DNA of 41,822 nt, taken from positions 1-41,822 of the forward strand of contig CALJDU010000031.1 in NCBI GenBank assembly GCA_938024995.1, written 5' to 3'. Below, one piece after another: positions 32,684 through 40,856 of this stretch (position 1 is the first letter of the stretch; each line of letters starts with the position of its first letter). Below the pieces are notes generated by a model. The model saw nothing but the letters and a program-made list of their open reading frames with translations. It searched no databases and was not told the DNA's origin. The DNA comes from an uncultured bacterium (lineage in GTDB: Bacteria; Myxococcota_A; Polyangia; Polyangiales; Houyiibacteriaceae). A program made the translations under genes and the position numbers.

Positions 32684-35600
32684 CTACTGGTGGACGTTGC
32701 CGCCGAGGACGTCGTTGTCGAAGCGCGGGGTCTCCATCGCGGAGCCATCCGCCGCGTCGCGCCGGATGACGAACATCTTGCGGCTGAGCACGTCGTCGCT
32801 CTCGCGAACGAACACTGTCACGTAGTTGATGCCGCCGTGAAGCGGGACCTCGACGTCGAAGTTGGCGGAGGTCGGATCGCTGGCCTGCGCGTTGCTCTGG
32901 TAGTGCACCTTGCGCGCACCTGCGAAGACGTAGATGTCACGGACGCGGGTGTCGTCGCTCGCGCGTCCGCGGAGCCGCATGCTGCTCTCGCGCGTGACCA
33001 AGGTGTCGTGTCCGCTGGTGACCTCGATGCGCGGCGGCATGAGGTTGAGCGTCCAGTCGAGATGCCCGCCTTGGCCGGTGCCGAGGTCGCTCGCGCGGGC
33101 CCAGCCGGGACGGCCTTCGCCGAGGTCGACCCGAACGAACTCGCCCACCTGCGCTTCTCGGGTGACCGGGAAGGCGCCGCCCGCGACGCGCGCCATGATC
33201 GGCGCGTCTGGGGTGGGTGCCACGCGAAGCTGCGCGCCGTCGTTGACCGAAGCGTTCCCCGTCATCGCGCCGACCTGCGCGGTCGAGCGAACGAGCGGAA
33301 TGATCACCTTCTGCGTGACCGATTCACGGAGCTGAAGGTCGTAGACGGACACCTCGAGCTTCGCTTCGTCCGGCTCGAAGTCGTTCAGGACCTCAAAGCT
33401 GAAGCGCACCAAACGCTCTTCGCCGGGCGGAATGTTGTCGATGCGGAAGCGGCCGTCTCGAAGGAGAACCCCGCGGCCGCTCAAGTTGCGGAGGCTGGCT
33501 TGGGTGCCGTACGTGCGACCGGTCCCGACGTTCTTCACGCGGAGGTACACCGCGGCTGTTTCGCCACGTGACACCGCGCCGTCGCCGTTGCCGGTGACGC
33601 TGTCCGCGACCTGGACCGCATAGGCGAACTGCGGGCGATCCAGCGAGCGCACAATGGTGCGGATCTGCTGCGCCTCCGGCGCGTGACCATGTTCTTCTTC
33701 AAACTCGAGCTTGATGATGTCCGCGCGATTCGGGGTGTCGCGAGGCACGCGGCAAACGCGCTGCTCCTCTTCGGTCGAGCACGTGCCCAGGGTCGTGACC
33801 CATTCCCGGGTCTCGCCGGGAGCGAGCTTGCCGAAGACCAGTTCGCGACCCTCAAAGAGCTGGTTGTCGCTCTTGGTCTTCGCGCGGAGGCGGAAGACGG
33901 GGTGCTCGCCGGTGTTGGTCACGCGGACGCGAAGCGAGAAGTCTTCACCCGCGGTCACCGTGTTGTCGCTGTGGTTGGTCGAGAGCTCCACGTTGAACGT
34001 GGTCGCGCCTTGATCCGTGCCCGCGTCCCAATCGACGCCCAAGCTGCTGAGTTCTCGCTCGGCGCGCGCCATCTGCTCGCCGCGCGTCTGCGCGATGACC
34101 GCCTGCGCGTCCTCAAGCATCTGGCGGCGTCCCACGCGGTTCTCCGCGACGCGCGCCAAGAGACTGCGCGAGAAATCCGTCAAGAACTCCGACTCTTGCT
34201 CGTTCTCTTCTCGGTCGTTCGGGCCGGCTTCGCGCAGGCGACGGCGGGTCTCGGTGCTGAGGTAGTAGCGCAGAACCGTGCTCGGCCGCGCCGACTGACG
34301 CGCGCGCTCGCTCGTGAGGTGCGAGCGAAGATCCGACTCGCGAAGGTAGAGCTGGTCCACGGTCAGATCCATATCCTCACGCTCGACGGTCATCGGCTCG
34401 ATCGCGATGTCCGGCACGATGCCGACGCCCTGAATCGAGACGTCGCCTGGGGTCAAGTACTGCGCGATGGTCAGCTTGAGCGCGGAGCCGTCCTGGAAGT
34501 TGTAGAGGACCTGCACAGAGCCCTTTCCGAAGCTCTGGGTGCCGACCACCAACGCGCGGTCGTGGTTTTTAAGCGCGCCCGCGACGATCTCGCTGGCGGA
34601 AGCGCTCGCGCCGTTGACCAAGCAGACGATGGGGTAGTTCGGCTCGGTGCCGTCCGCGCTCGCGAACTTTTCGTCGCGTTGACGTGGGTCGTTCGAGGAC
34701 GTGGCGACGATGGAGCCGCTCGTCAGGAAGGTGTCAGCGACGCGCACGGCTTGCTCCAAGAGCCCGCCGGGGTTGCCGCGCATGTCGAGGACGAGCCCAC
34801 GCATGTTGCCCTCGTGGAGGGTCGCGAGGGCGCGTCGCATGTCCTCGTGAGTGTTCCCCTGGAAGCTGTTGATCTTCACGTAGCCGATGTTGTCCGCGAG
34901 CATTTTGCTCTCGACAGAGTCGATGTGGATCACCGCGCGCACGAGGTCGACCTGCTCTTCGCGGCCGTATTCACCGTTGTCTCGGCGGCGCTTTACGTAG
35001 ACCGCGACGCGCGAACCGGGAGGGCCGCGAAGCCGGTCGACGGCCTCGGAGAGCGGCATGTTGAGGGTCGACTCGTCGTTGATCTTGACGATCCGGTCAC
35101 CGCGCTGAAGCCCCGCGCGAGACGCCGGGGTGTTCGGCATCGGGCGCAAAATCGTCAGGTGACCATCACGGATCGAGATGACGATGCCCAAGCCGCCGAA
35201 CTCGCCGCGGGTGTTCATCTGCATCTCTTCAAAGACGTCGGGCGTCAGCAAGATGGTGTGCGGGTCGAGCGTACGGAGCATCCCGTTGACCGCCGCGTAC
35301 TCGACGTCGCGCAGCTCAACATCTTCTCCGTCGAGGTTGGTCTGGAGAAACGCGAAGACGTCGCGGAATCGCGACGCGAGCTTCCATGGCGAGTCGACGT
35401 CATCGACGCGGAACTCATGCGTGTCGCCCGCGACCTGAACCGAGAGCTGAGCGGCCTCGTCTTCGTAGTGAACGATGACCGGCGCGACGCTTCGCTGAAT
35501 CGAGTTGAGCCCCGCGAGGAACATCCGGCGGTGGTTGACGCGTCCCGGATCCACGTAGTGGTCGTTGACCTCCAGGATGGCGCGGTTCAGCACCTGCAGC

Positions 35601-35755
35601 TCGGTCAGGTCATACGGCTCGCGTTCGGCATGAGCCTGCGCGCGAGGGGAGGGGTCGATGTCAATGTCGAGCCCGTTGGGCGGGAAGACATAGGTGAAAA
35701 CCAGAGCGCCGGCGACCGTGGCGAGGGCGGCGATTGGCTTGACGACTTTCTTCAA
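32684..35755 (-). CDS. S41 C-terminal-processing protease (CtpA/Prc-like) with long beta-rich C terminus
   Basis: This 1023-residue exported serine protease cleaves proteins near their C termini in the envelope. A signal or anchor segment spans about 8-24. The PDZ domain lies at about 185-260 (FGGLGIVISI, ASRAGLQRGDRIVKIN), and the S41 core has DMRGNPGG near 325, catalytic Ser386 in SASASEI and Lys411 in SFGKGSVQ. Usual CtpA proteins have 400-700 residues. Here residues about 600-1020 add repeated beta domains resembling CARDB-type modules (TAGEDFSLRVRVTNTGEHPV, ETAAVYLRVKNVGTG), then an SH3-like part (GAQLRVAPTPDAPIMARVAG) and a final beta domain. The start codon is TTG. A 743-codon plus-strand frame here is a shadow. 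Confidence 0.92.
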   Translation of the reverse strand: MKKVVKPIAALATVAGALVFTYVFPPNGLDIDIDPSPRAQAHAEREPYDLTELQVLNRAILEVNDHYVDPGRVNHRRMFLAGLNSIQRSVAPVIVHYEDEAAQLSVQVAGDTHEFRVDDVDSPWKLASRFRDVFAFLQTNLDGEDVELRDVEYAAVNGMLRTLDPHTILLTPDVFEEMQMNTRGEFGGLGIVISIRDGHLTILRPMPNTPASRAGLQRGDRIVKINDESTLNMPLSEAVDRLRGPPGSRVAVYVKRRRDNGEYGREEQVDLVRAVIHIDSVESKMLADNIGYVKINSFQGNTHEDMRRALATLHEGNMRGLVLDMRGNPGGLLEQAVRVADTFLTSGSIVATSSNDPRQRDEKFASADGTEPNYPIVCLVNGASASASEIVAGALKNHDRALVVGTQSFGKGSVQVLYNFQDGSALKLTIAQYLTPGDVSIQGVGIVPDIAIEPMTVEREDMDLTVDQLYLRESDLRSHLTSERARQSARPSTVLRYYLSTETRRRLREAGPNDREENEQESEFLTDFSRSLLARVAENRVGRRQMLEDAQAVIAQTRGEQMARAERELSSLGVDWDAGTDQGATTFNVELSTNHSDNTVTAGEDFSLRVRVTNTGEHPVFRLRAKTKSDNQLFEGRELVFGKLAPGETREWVTTLGTCSTEEEQRVCRVPRDTPNRADIIKLEFEEEHGHAPEAQQIRTIVRSLDRPQFAYAVQVADSVTGNGDGAVSRGETAAVYLRVKNVGTGRTYGTQASLRNLSGRGVLLRDGRFRIDNIPPGEERLVRFSFEVLNDFEPDEAKLEVSVYDLQLRESVTQKVIIPLVRSTAQVGAMTGNASVNDGAQLRVAPTPDAPIMARVAGGAFPVTREAQVGEFVRVDLGEGRPGWARASDLGTGQGGHLDWTLNLMPPRIEVTSGHDTLVTRESSMRLRGRASDDTRVRDIYVFAGARKVHYQSNAQASDPTSANFDVEVPLHGGINYVTVFVRESDDVLSRKMFVIRRDAADGSAMETPRFDNDVLGGNVHQ

Positions 35756-35965
35756 AATGACCGGCTTTCGACGTTCGATCGGAGATGGCTTTTTCGCGAG
35801 GTCCGCGGGGCGAGTGTAGCAGCGCGGGGGACAGAAGAGGCCGCGCGGAAGCGCAGGGCGCAGGGTAAGAACCCAGGTTCTACACGGATCTTGGGGCGAG
35901 GCTCATCTGAATGACAGTCAACATCGCGGATTTGTTCCGAGAACCGACGTTGCGAGCGAGCGCGA

Positions 35966-37612
35966 ATGATAGCGTCGCGACCCGTGAACGCTCTCTTTCG
36001 GCCCAATCGCACGCCTGTGATGATCGGTGTGGTCCTCAACATCGCGCTCTTCGCCGCGATGCTGGGGTTTCCGTATTGTCAGGGTCGAACGCGATCGCTC
36101 ACCGGTCGAGACCACTTCGCGAAGGCGGTGGCCTGCTTGTACGGCGGAGAGCCGGCGGCGGACCCGGGCTTCGCCTTGCCTGAGGGCGAAGAGCTTCACT
36201 ACGCCGCGCTCGCGATCTCCGACGCCGAATGGCCACAGCGCTGCCGCGAATCGATCGCGAAGATCGCGCCGGACGAAGCCAACGCCTTGCTCCCGAGCGT
36301 GAAGGAGTCCGAGCAAAACATCCGCGACGCGGTCTCTCGTTTGCTTGAACTGATCGACGAAGTTCCCCCGGCGCCTCGAACGGTGATCCCCGCCGACCCT
36401 CGCGCTGGTGTTCGACGCGTCGTGGCTGCGCTGGCGACCAATGCCCAGGCCGCCGACGCGAGCCGCCACCTGGAGGAGCCCGCGATCGTCTTCCCAGGTG
36501 AGCCCAACGTGGTGCTCCCCGAGCGGATGCCGCTCCGCGCGGGAGAAGGCGCCGAGGTCCAAGTGCAACCAAGCGGCGACGGCATCGCGATGGTCGGGGT
36601 GGACCGAACGGGGATCTCGCGCGCCATCATCCGTGCCGGCAGCGGGGACGTTCGGCGCGCGAGACGTCCCGCGCGCTTCGCCGACTTCGCGATGATGGGC
36701 GACGACGTCTTTCTCTTTTGGCGAACCCCCGATGACCGGTGCGGGGAAGGTCGGTGCGTGCATCGCGCCACGGGCATGGCGAAGCTGAGCATGTCCGTGC
36801 TGGATGCCCCGATCCCGCGTTGGCTGGCGGCGCATGTGGAGCTTCCCGTACGTGACCACGTCCGCGTGGATGAGGGGTCGATTCAGCTGATCGCGCGTGC
36901 CGAGGATGGGCGCGAGCTCCGAACGTTTCCGTTGAGCGCGCTCGACGAGGAAGGCGACCGTGACGCGCCTCTGGCGGCCACGAACGTGACGCCGCTTCCG
37001 CGCGCCGCGCGCTTTGTCGGCGACCATCTCGTGACTCTCGTGGCGGTCCCGCCGGACCCAGCAGCAGAGCCGGCGCTCGCGACCCCGCCGACCTATGCGC
37101 TTCACGTGGATGGCGAGGCACGTGGCGGCGTCCACGGGGAGTCGCTCTCCGCATGCGCGCCGTGGGTCGTCGTCCGCACCGCCGCCGGACCAGCGCATCT
37201 CGTTCATCTCGAGAGCGGTCAACTCGTCGAGCTCGAGAGCGCCGCCGCCGACCTGGCCTGCGACGACGAGGCGCTCTTCTTCCTCGGCGCGACCGAGACC
37301 ACGCGCTGCACCCAAGACGGTTGTGAAGCGGGGCCGTCGCTCCCGGAGGCGCCGCGACGCGTCGTGGTCTCGAACGGTCGCATGGTCGTCGCGAAGGGCG
37401 GACCCGATCACGCGCCCATCTTGGTGGGCCCGCCTCGTGCGCTCCGCTTGGTGGCGCCGTGCTGGTCCAACGGCATCGGGTTCTGCGGTGAGCCGATCAT
37501 GGCCGCGGGCGAAGGACGCGTCTTCGTGGGCGCGCGAGCCGGAGAAGACGTATTGCTGCTCGAGACGACCGACCAAGGCGAGACGTTCCGACGCGCGCGC
37601 GGTCTCCGTTGA
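35966..37612 (+). CDS. Membrane-anchored hypothetical protein
   Basis: This 548-residue protein has an N-terminal hydrophobic segment (about 17-36, VMIGVVLNIALFAAMLGFPY) and a large extracytoplasmic part. A helical region (about 50-125, with Cys57 and Cys92) precedes a beta-rich region of about 370 residues with recurring short strands (ADFAMMGDDVFLFWRTPDD, RFVGDHLVTLVAV, GRVFVGARAGEDVLLLETTD), possibly a beta-propeller-like fold. I do not recognise the family. ATG 35966 is the first start; GTG 35984 and the GTG/ATG codons before the membrane segment are alternatives. It converges on the AgmX-like gene (3 bases between stops). The 210 bases before it hold the divergent promoters with the protease gene; I see no clear boxes. 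Confidence 0.75.
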   Translation: MIASRPVNALFRPNRTPVMIGVVLNIALFAAMLGFPYCQGRTRSLTGRDHFAKAVACLYGGEPAADPGFALPEGEELHYAALAISDAEWPQRCRESIAKIAPDEANALLPSVKESEQNIRDAVSRLLELIDEVPPAPRTVIPADPRAGVRRVVAALATNAQAADASRHLEEPAIVFPGEPNVVLPERMPLRAGEGAEVQVQPSGDGIAMVGVDRTGISRAIIRAGSGDVRRARRPARFADFAMMGDDVFLFWRTPDDRCGEGRCVHRATGMAKLSMSVLDAPIPRWLAAHVELPVRDHVRVDEGSIQLIARAEDGRELRTFPLSALDEEGDRDAPLAATNVTPLPRAARFVGDHLVTLVAVPPDPAAEPALATPPTYALHVDGEARGGVHGESLSACAPWVVVRTAAGPAHLVHLESGQLVELESAAADLACDDEALFFLGATETTRCTQDGCEAGPSLPEAPRRVVVSNGRMVVAKGGPDHAPILVGPPRALRLVAPCWSNGIGFCGEPIMAAGEGRVFVGARAGEDVLLLETTDQGETFRRARGLR

Positions 37613-37615
37613 TCT

Positions 37616-38233
37616 CTACTCGAGCGTGATCGGGAAACGGGTCAGCTGATCGGGGCCGTCGAAGCTCGGGAAGCGCATGCCTCTCGCCGCGCGACGGATG
37701 CAGTCTCCACACTCACCGCTGCTCACCGCGGAAGGGCCGCGCAAGTTCACGCGGGAGACGCGACCGGTGCCCGCGATGCGCAGGCCAACGCGAAGGCGAC
37801 CGGTCACTGGGCCGTCGCTGTCGACCAAGACCAAACAGCGGCGAATGCGCGGGAACGTTCCTTCGACGACCTCGTCGATCTGTGAAGCGCTCAGCTGCGC
37901 CTCGCCGCCCGAGCCCCCGAGGTCGAGCTCGCGGGTGACCTCTCCCAGGTCGTCTCCCGACTCCGTGATCCCGCCCATCCGTGGCCGCCCCCGATCGCCT
38001 GAGTCCATCCCTTGGCCCATTCGAGCGCCGCGTTTGCTTCGGCGCTTCTGCCTGCGATCCCGACGCCGTCGACGTCGCATCGAGGTGGAGTCTTCGGCGA
38101 CCTCGTCGGCGGTCTCCTGAGGCGCGGACGCGATTTCCTCCGCGGGATCCTCAAACAGCCCCGCGCGATACGCGTAAAACGCACCCCCCCAGATGAGCGT
38201 CGCCACCACAAACCCACCGAAGAAGCCCTTCAC
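37616..38233 (-). CDS. Membrane protein with AgmX/PglI-type C-terminal domain
   Basis: This 205-residue protein has a membrane segment near the N terminus (GFFGGFVVATLIWGGAFYAY), an acidic stretch, a very basic Arg-rich linker (about 52-69, RRRRRRDRRQKRR), a Gly-rich part and a C-terminal domain (about 115-205: LSASQIDEVVEGTFPRIRRC, RVGLRIAGTGRVSRVNL, CGDCIRRAARGMRFPSF). The last matches the TonB-C-like domain shared by myxobacterial AgmX and PglI gliding proteins, as known from memory. Two Cys pairs may form disulfides in the periplasm. The start is GTG 38233, 89 bases from the divergent beta-barrel-like gene. A role in motility or envelope linkage is inference. Confidence 0.82.
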   Translation of the reverse strand: MKGFFGGFVVATLIWGGAFYAYRAGLFEDPAEEIASAPQETADEVAEDSTSMRRRRRRDRRQKRRSKRGARMGQGMDSGDRGRPRMGGITESGDDLGEVTRELDLGGSGGEAQLSASQIDEVVEGTFPRIRRCLVLVDSDGPVTGRLRVGLRIAGTGRVSRVNLRGPSAVSSGECGDCIRRAARGMRFPSFDGPDQLTRFPITLE

Positions 38234-38322
38234 GAAGGCGGGTGTACCACGTCGATCCCCTGGTCTCGCAGCGGCATCATCGCGGACTCCCAGGGATTAC
38301 GCTGTTGATCGCGTTGGCCGGC

Positions 38323-39042
38323 ATGGTCTACCGTCGCAACACCGTGCGAAAACGCCACCTTCACCTTGCTTGCGCACTGCTTTGCGGCGCGCTCTTTACC
38401 GCGCCGGCGTCCCTCGGCCATGCGCAAACCGCTCCTCCTGAAGAGGACCTCAGCGAGCTCCCTCCGGAGATGCGTGGTGGACTGGACCCGGAGCTGAGCG
38501 GCGCCGGTCGACAGGCGGATGAGCCCAAAGATCCGCTTCGGATCATTGGCGGCATTGGAGGCGGACTCTCGCTTCGCTTGGCGCGGAACCTCGACTTTCA
38601 GCAGGAGCGATTCGCCCCTGCGTTCCTCGACCTTTACGCGGGCTTGATCCTGCCCGGAGCGCGCGGCTTTCGTCACGGCTTCACGGTCGGCGTGTCGGCC
38701 AACCTCTCCGGTGACGGTTCCTTCTCGCTCGGCATGGACCCGTTCGAGCAGTTCACCATCACCCCGGGCTACATCGGGCGCATTCAGCTGGACGACAGTC
38801 CGGTCGCCGACTTCCTGCTGCTGTTGAAGGTGGGCATCCCGCTCACCGTGTCGCCGGACTTCGCGCCGGGGCTCGAGGTCGGGATCGGCGCGACCTATCT
38901 CTTCCTGACAGGTCTCGGCATCTACGCAGAGGTCTCCGCGTCGGCCTTCATGGGAGGCGACTCTCCCTCCGGCAGCTTCACGATTCACCCGCTCTTGAGC
39001 GGCGAGCTCGGTATCTACGTCGACTTCGAGGTGCTCCCATGA
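38323..39042 (+). CDS. Putative outer-membrane beta-barrel protein
   Basis: This 239-residue protein has a signal peptide (about 1-34, HLACALLCGALFTAPASLGHAQ), an acidic Pro-rich segment and then alternating strands typical of a small outer-membrane barrel (GGIGGGLSLRLARNL, FLDLYAGLILPG, GFTVGVSANLSGDGSFSLG, VGIGATYLFLTGLGIYAEV, ending GELGIYVDFEVLP). The frame is open from 38242, but the signal peptide begins after ATG 38323. Its stop overlaps the next start (ATGA), linking it to the small DAGG-rich protein. The specific family is unknown. Confidence 0.75.
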   Translation: MVYRRNTVRKRHLHLACALLCGALFTAPASLGHAQTAPPEEDLSELPPEMRGGLDPELSGAGRQADEPKDPLRIIGGIGGGLSLRLARNLDFQQERFAPAFLDLYAGLILPGARGFRHGFTVGVSANLSGDGSFSLGMDPFEQFTITPGYIGRIQLDDSPVADFLLLLKVGIPLTVSPDFAPGLEVGIGATYLFLTGLGIYAEVSASAFMGGDSPSGSFTIHPLLSGELGIYVDFEVLP

Positions 39043-39608
39043 ACCGTTCGACGAAACGACTTTGGCTCCGCTTGGCGGTGGTCGCGGTAGGTATGTCCTT
39101 CATCGTGGGTCCCGCCCCCGGCGAGGTGGGCGGCTGTGGCGAGACCGTTTCGGTTGCCGACGCCGAGAGCTTCTGTGTTGAGCGTGACGCCTGGCAGTGC
39201 CGACGTCGTGAGTTCCGCGGCGAGGTCACCGATGTCGACGCCTGTTTCGCAGCCATCCCCTCGGCTTGCGAGGGTGCCCAGTGGCCGTTCGATTGCACGC
39301 CGTTCCCAACGGTCCGCGCGACCCAAGCGTGCATCGACCAGCTCGCGATTGTTGAAAACGTCACGACCTCGATCGGCGACATCGCGGAGTGCAACCTGTG
39401 CGGCGCTCCCACACCTCCCGCGCCGCTCCCCGACGCCGGCGTGATGGACGACGCCGGCGCCGGTGAAGACGCGGGCGGCGACGACGCAGGCGGTGAAGAC
39501 GCGGGCGGTGAAGACGCAGGCGGCGAAGACGCTGGCGGCGAAGACGCTGGCGGCGATGACGCTGGCAGTGATGACGGCGGAAGCGCTGGCACCCCGGACG
39601 CAGGTTGA
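39039..39608 (+). CDS. Exported Cys-rich protein with GGEDA-repeat tail
   Basis: This 189-residue protein has an N-terminal export signal (LWLRLAVVAVGMSFIVGPAP) followed by GGCGE, which could be a loose lipobox. The middle (about 38-130) has several Cys in pairs (CVERDAWQCRRRE, DACFAAIPSACEG, ECNLCGAP). The C-terminal 55 residues are Asp/Gly/Ala repeats (DDAGGEDAGGEDAGG) encoded by a 15-base tandem repeat. Such tails are common in myxobacterial lipoproteins and act as flexible linkers, though here it is C-terminal. It overlaps the barrel gene by ATGA and precedes the next lipoprotein gene by 10 bases. The function is unknown. Confidence 0.78.
   Translation: MNRSTKRLWLRLAVVAVGMSFIVGPAPGEVGGCGETVSVADAESFCVERDAWQCRRREFRGEVTDVDACFAAIPSACEGAQWPFDCTPFPTVRATQACIDQLAIVENVTTSIGDIAECNLCGAPTPPAPLPDAGVMDDAGAGEDAGGDDAGGEDAGGEDAGGEDAGGEDAGGDDAGSDDGGSAGTPDAG
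39462..39573 (+). repeat. 15-bp tandem repeat coding GGEDA/GGDDA
   Basis: About seven units of the form GGCGGYGAWGACGCN run through the end of the 39039-39608 gene, in frame. The units are near-identical, so copy number could vary by slippage without breaking the frame. They have no spacers and are not a CRISPR array. Confidence 0.85.
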
Positions 39609-39618
39609 GGAGAAGACC

Positions 39619-40812
39619 ATGAACCGAATCCACAAAGTTCTTCTCTCCACTTTCCTGATGGCCGCGACGCTCTTCGCAGGGTGCGCGCTTGTCTCCAATA
39701 AGGCCGACTACGCGGACTATCGAAACGTACGTCTCGCGGAGAGCGACGACTCGCGCCAAGACGCGATGGCCGAGTACATCCAGCGCAACCCCGATGGTGC
39801 GTGGAGCGACGAGATCCGGTCGCGCCGCGAAGCCGACGAGCCCGTGCTCTACGAAGCCTCCAAGTCCACCCGGGCGGGCCTCAGCCGATACCTTGAGCTC
39901 TACCCCGAGGGCACGTACACGACGCAGGCCTCGCAGCGCCTCGCCGCGCTCTCGAAGGTTCAGCAGAACCGAAACGTCGAAGAAGAGCAGGCACGCGATG
40001 TCCGTGAAGACCGCCGCGACGACGTCCTTGAGACGCGTCGTTTGTGGGGCTCCCGTGCGGTTTCGTTCTGGAGCAAGATCCTGCTCAGCGTCGACAACTG
40101 GGGCAGCCCCATCGCCGAGGTCGCGCGCGAGAACGCGGACTTCTCGCAGGCCTTCGCGTCGAACCCGCGCCCGCGGTGCTCGACCGAGGAGTGCATCAAG
40201 TTCTACCAGATCAACTACGCGATTCCCGTCCCGGGCCGAACCCGGATCGACCGCGTGCTGCGCCTCTTCCTTCGTCTTCGTCTGACGGATGGGAAGCTCA
40301 CACGCGCGGAGATGCTCCTCCCGAACCGCGGCTTTTCGCGTTGGTACGAGCTCGAGAACCGTGAGTTCGTGACCGATGAGGATCCCGAAGTTCGCCAAGC
40401 AGCGATTGAGTGGGCGCTCGGAAAGATCATCCCGATTCTTCGCGAGAGCGCGACCAACGCGCGCGGCATCGACGTCGTTCCCGAGCCCATCGATCCGCCC
40501 TCCGTTCGCGCACCGAACCAGGCCGACGAAGGCGCTTCGACGGTGGGCGGGGTGGAGATCAGCAACGCGGCGCCGGAGGGCGCGACCCCAGCGGAAGGTG
40601 ACGCCCCGGCCGAAGCTCCGGCCGAGGCGCCCGCGGAAGAGGTCTCAGGTGAGATCATTCTCCCCATCGCGCTTCAGGGTCTGCAGACCGAGAACCTTCG
40701 CATCGTCGTCTTCGCGGCCGGCGAAGACGATGAGACCCCAGGCTACGACGGCTTGTTCATCGAGCTGGCGCCGCCCGAAGAAGAGGTCGCCGAAGAAGCG
40801 GCTCCCGAGTGA
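39619..40812 (+). CDS. Lipoprotein with TPR-like N-terminal region
   Basis: This 397-residue protein has a clear lipoprotein signal, ending in LFAGC with Cys22 as the lipidated residue. Residues about 25-125 contain helical repeat-like stretches (SRQDAMAEYIQRNPDGAWSD, AGLSRYLELYPEGTYTTQ) like the tetratrico outer-membrane lipoproteins of this group. A central domain (about 150-290) includes STEECIKFYQINYAIPVPG, a basic segment and a Pro/Glu/Ala-rich linker (about 320-350), then a final beta domain. GAGGAG (39607-39612), which overlaps the previous stop, places ATG 39619. The frame is open from 39463 but only through shadow of the repeats. It is the third gene of the barrel-led unit; a role in envelope assembly is possible but not shown. 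Confidence 0.82.
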   Translation: MNRIHKVLLSTFLMAATLFAGCALVSNKADYADYRNVRLAESDDSRQDAMAEYIQRNPDGAWSDEIRSRREADEPVLYEASKSTRAGLSRYLELYPEGTYTTQASQRLAALSKVQQNRNVEEEQARDVREDRRDDVLETRRLWGSRAVSFWSKILLSVDNWGSPIAEVARENADFSQAFASNPRPRCSTEECIKFYQINYAIPVPGRTRIDRVLRLFLRLRLTDGKLTRAEMLLPNRGFSRWYELENREFVTDEDPEVRQAAIEWALGKIIPILRESATNARGIDVVPEPIDPPSVRAPNQADEGASTVGGVEISNAAPEGATPAEGDAPAEAPAEAPAEEVSGEIILPIALQGLQTENLRIVVFAAGEDDETPGYDGLFIELAPPEEEVAEEAAPE

Positions 40813-40856
40813 CCGCCTCCCGCCGTCGCGTTCCCCTTAGAAGATAGAAATAGAAC

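Noticed and set aside
33683..35914. Plus-strand frame of 743 codons
   Set aside because: It is antisense to the S41 protease, whose catalytic motifs are clear.
35918..37576. Minus-strand frame of 552 codons
   Set aside because: It lies opposite the membrane-anchored unknown; the plus frame has a membrane segment and coherent strands while this one is Arg/His-rich.
39462..39573. Possible CRISPR array
   Set aside because: Units are 15 bases with no spacers and encode GGEDA in frame, so this is a coding tandem repeat.
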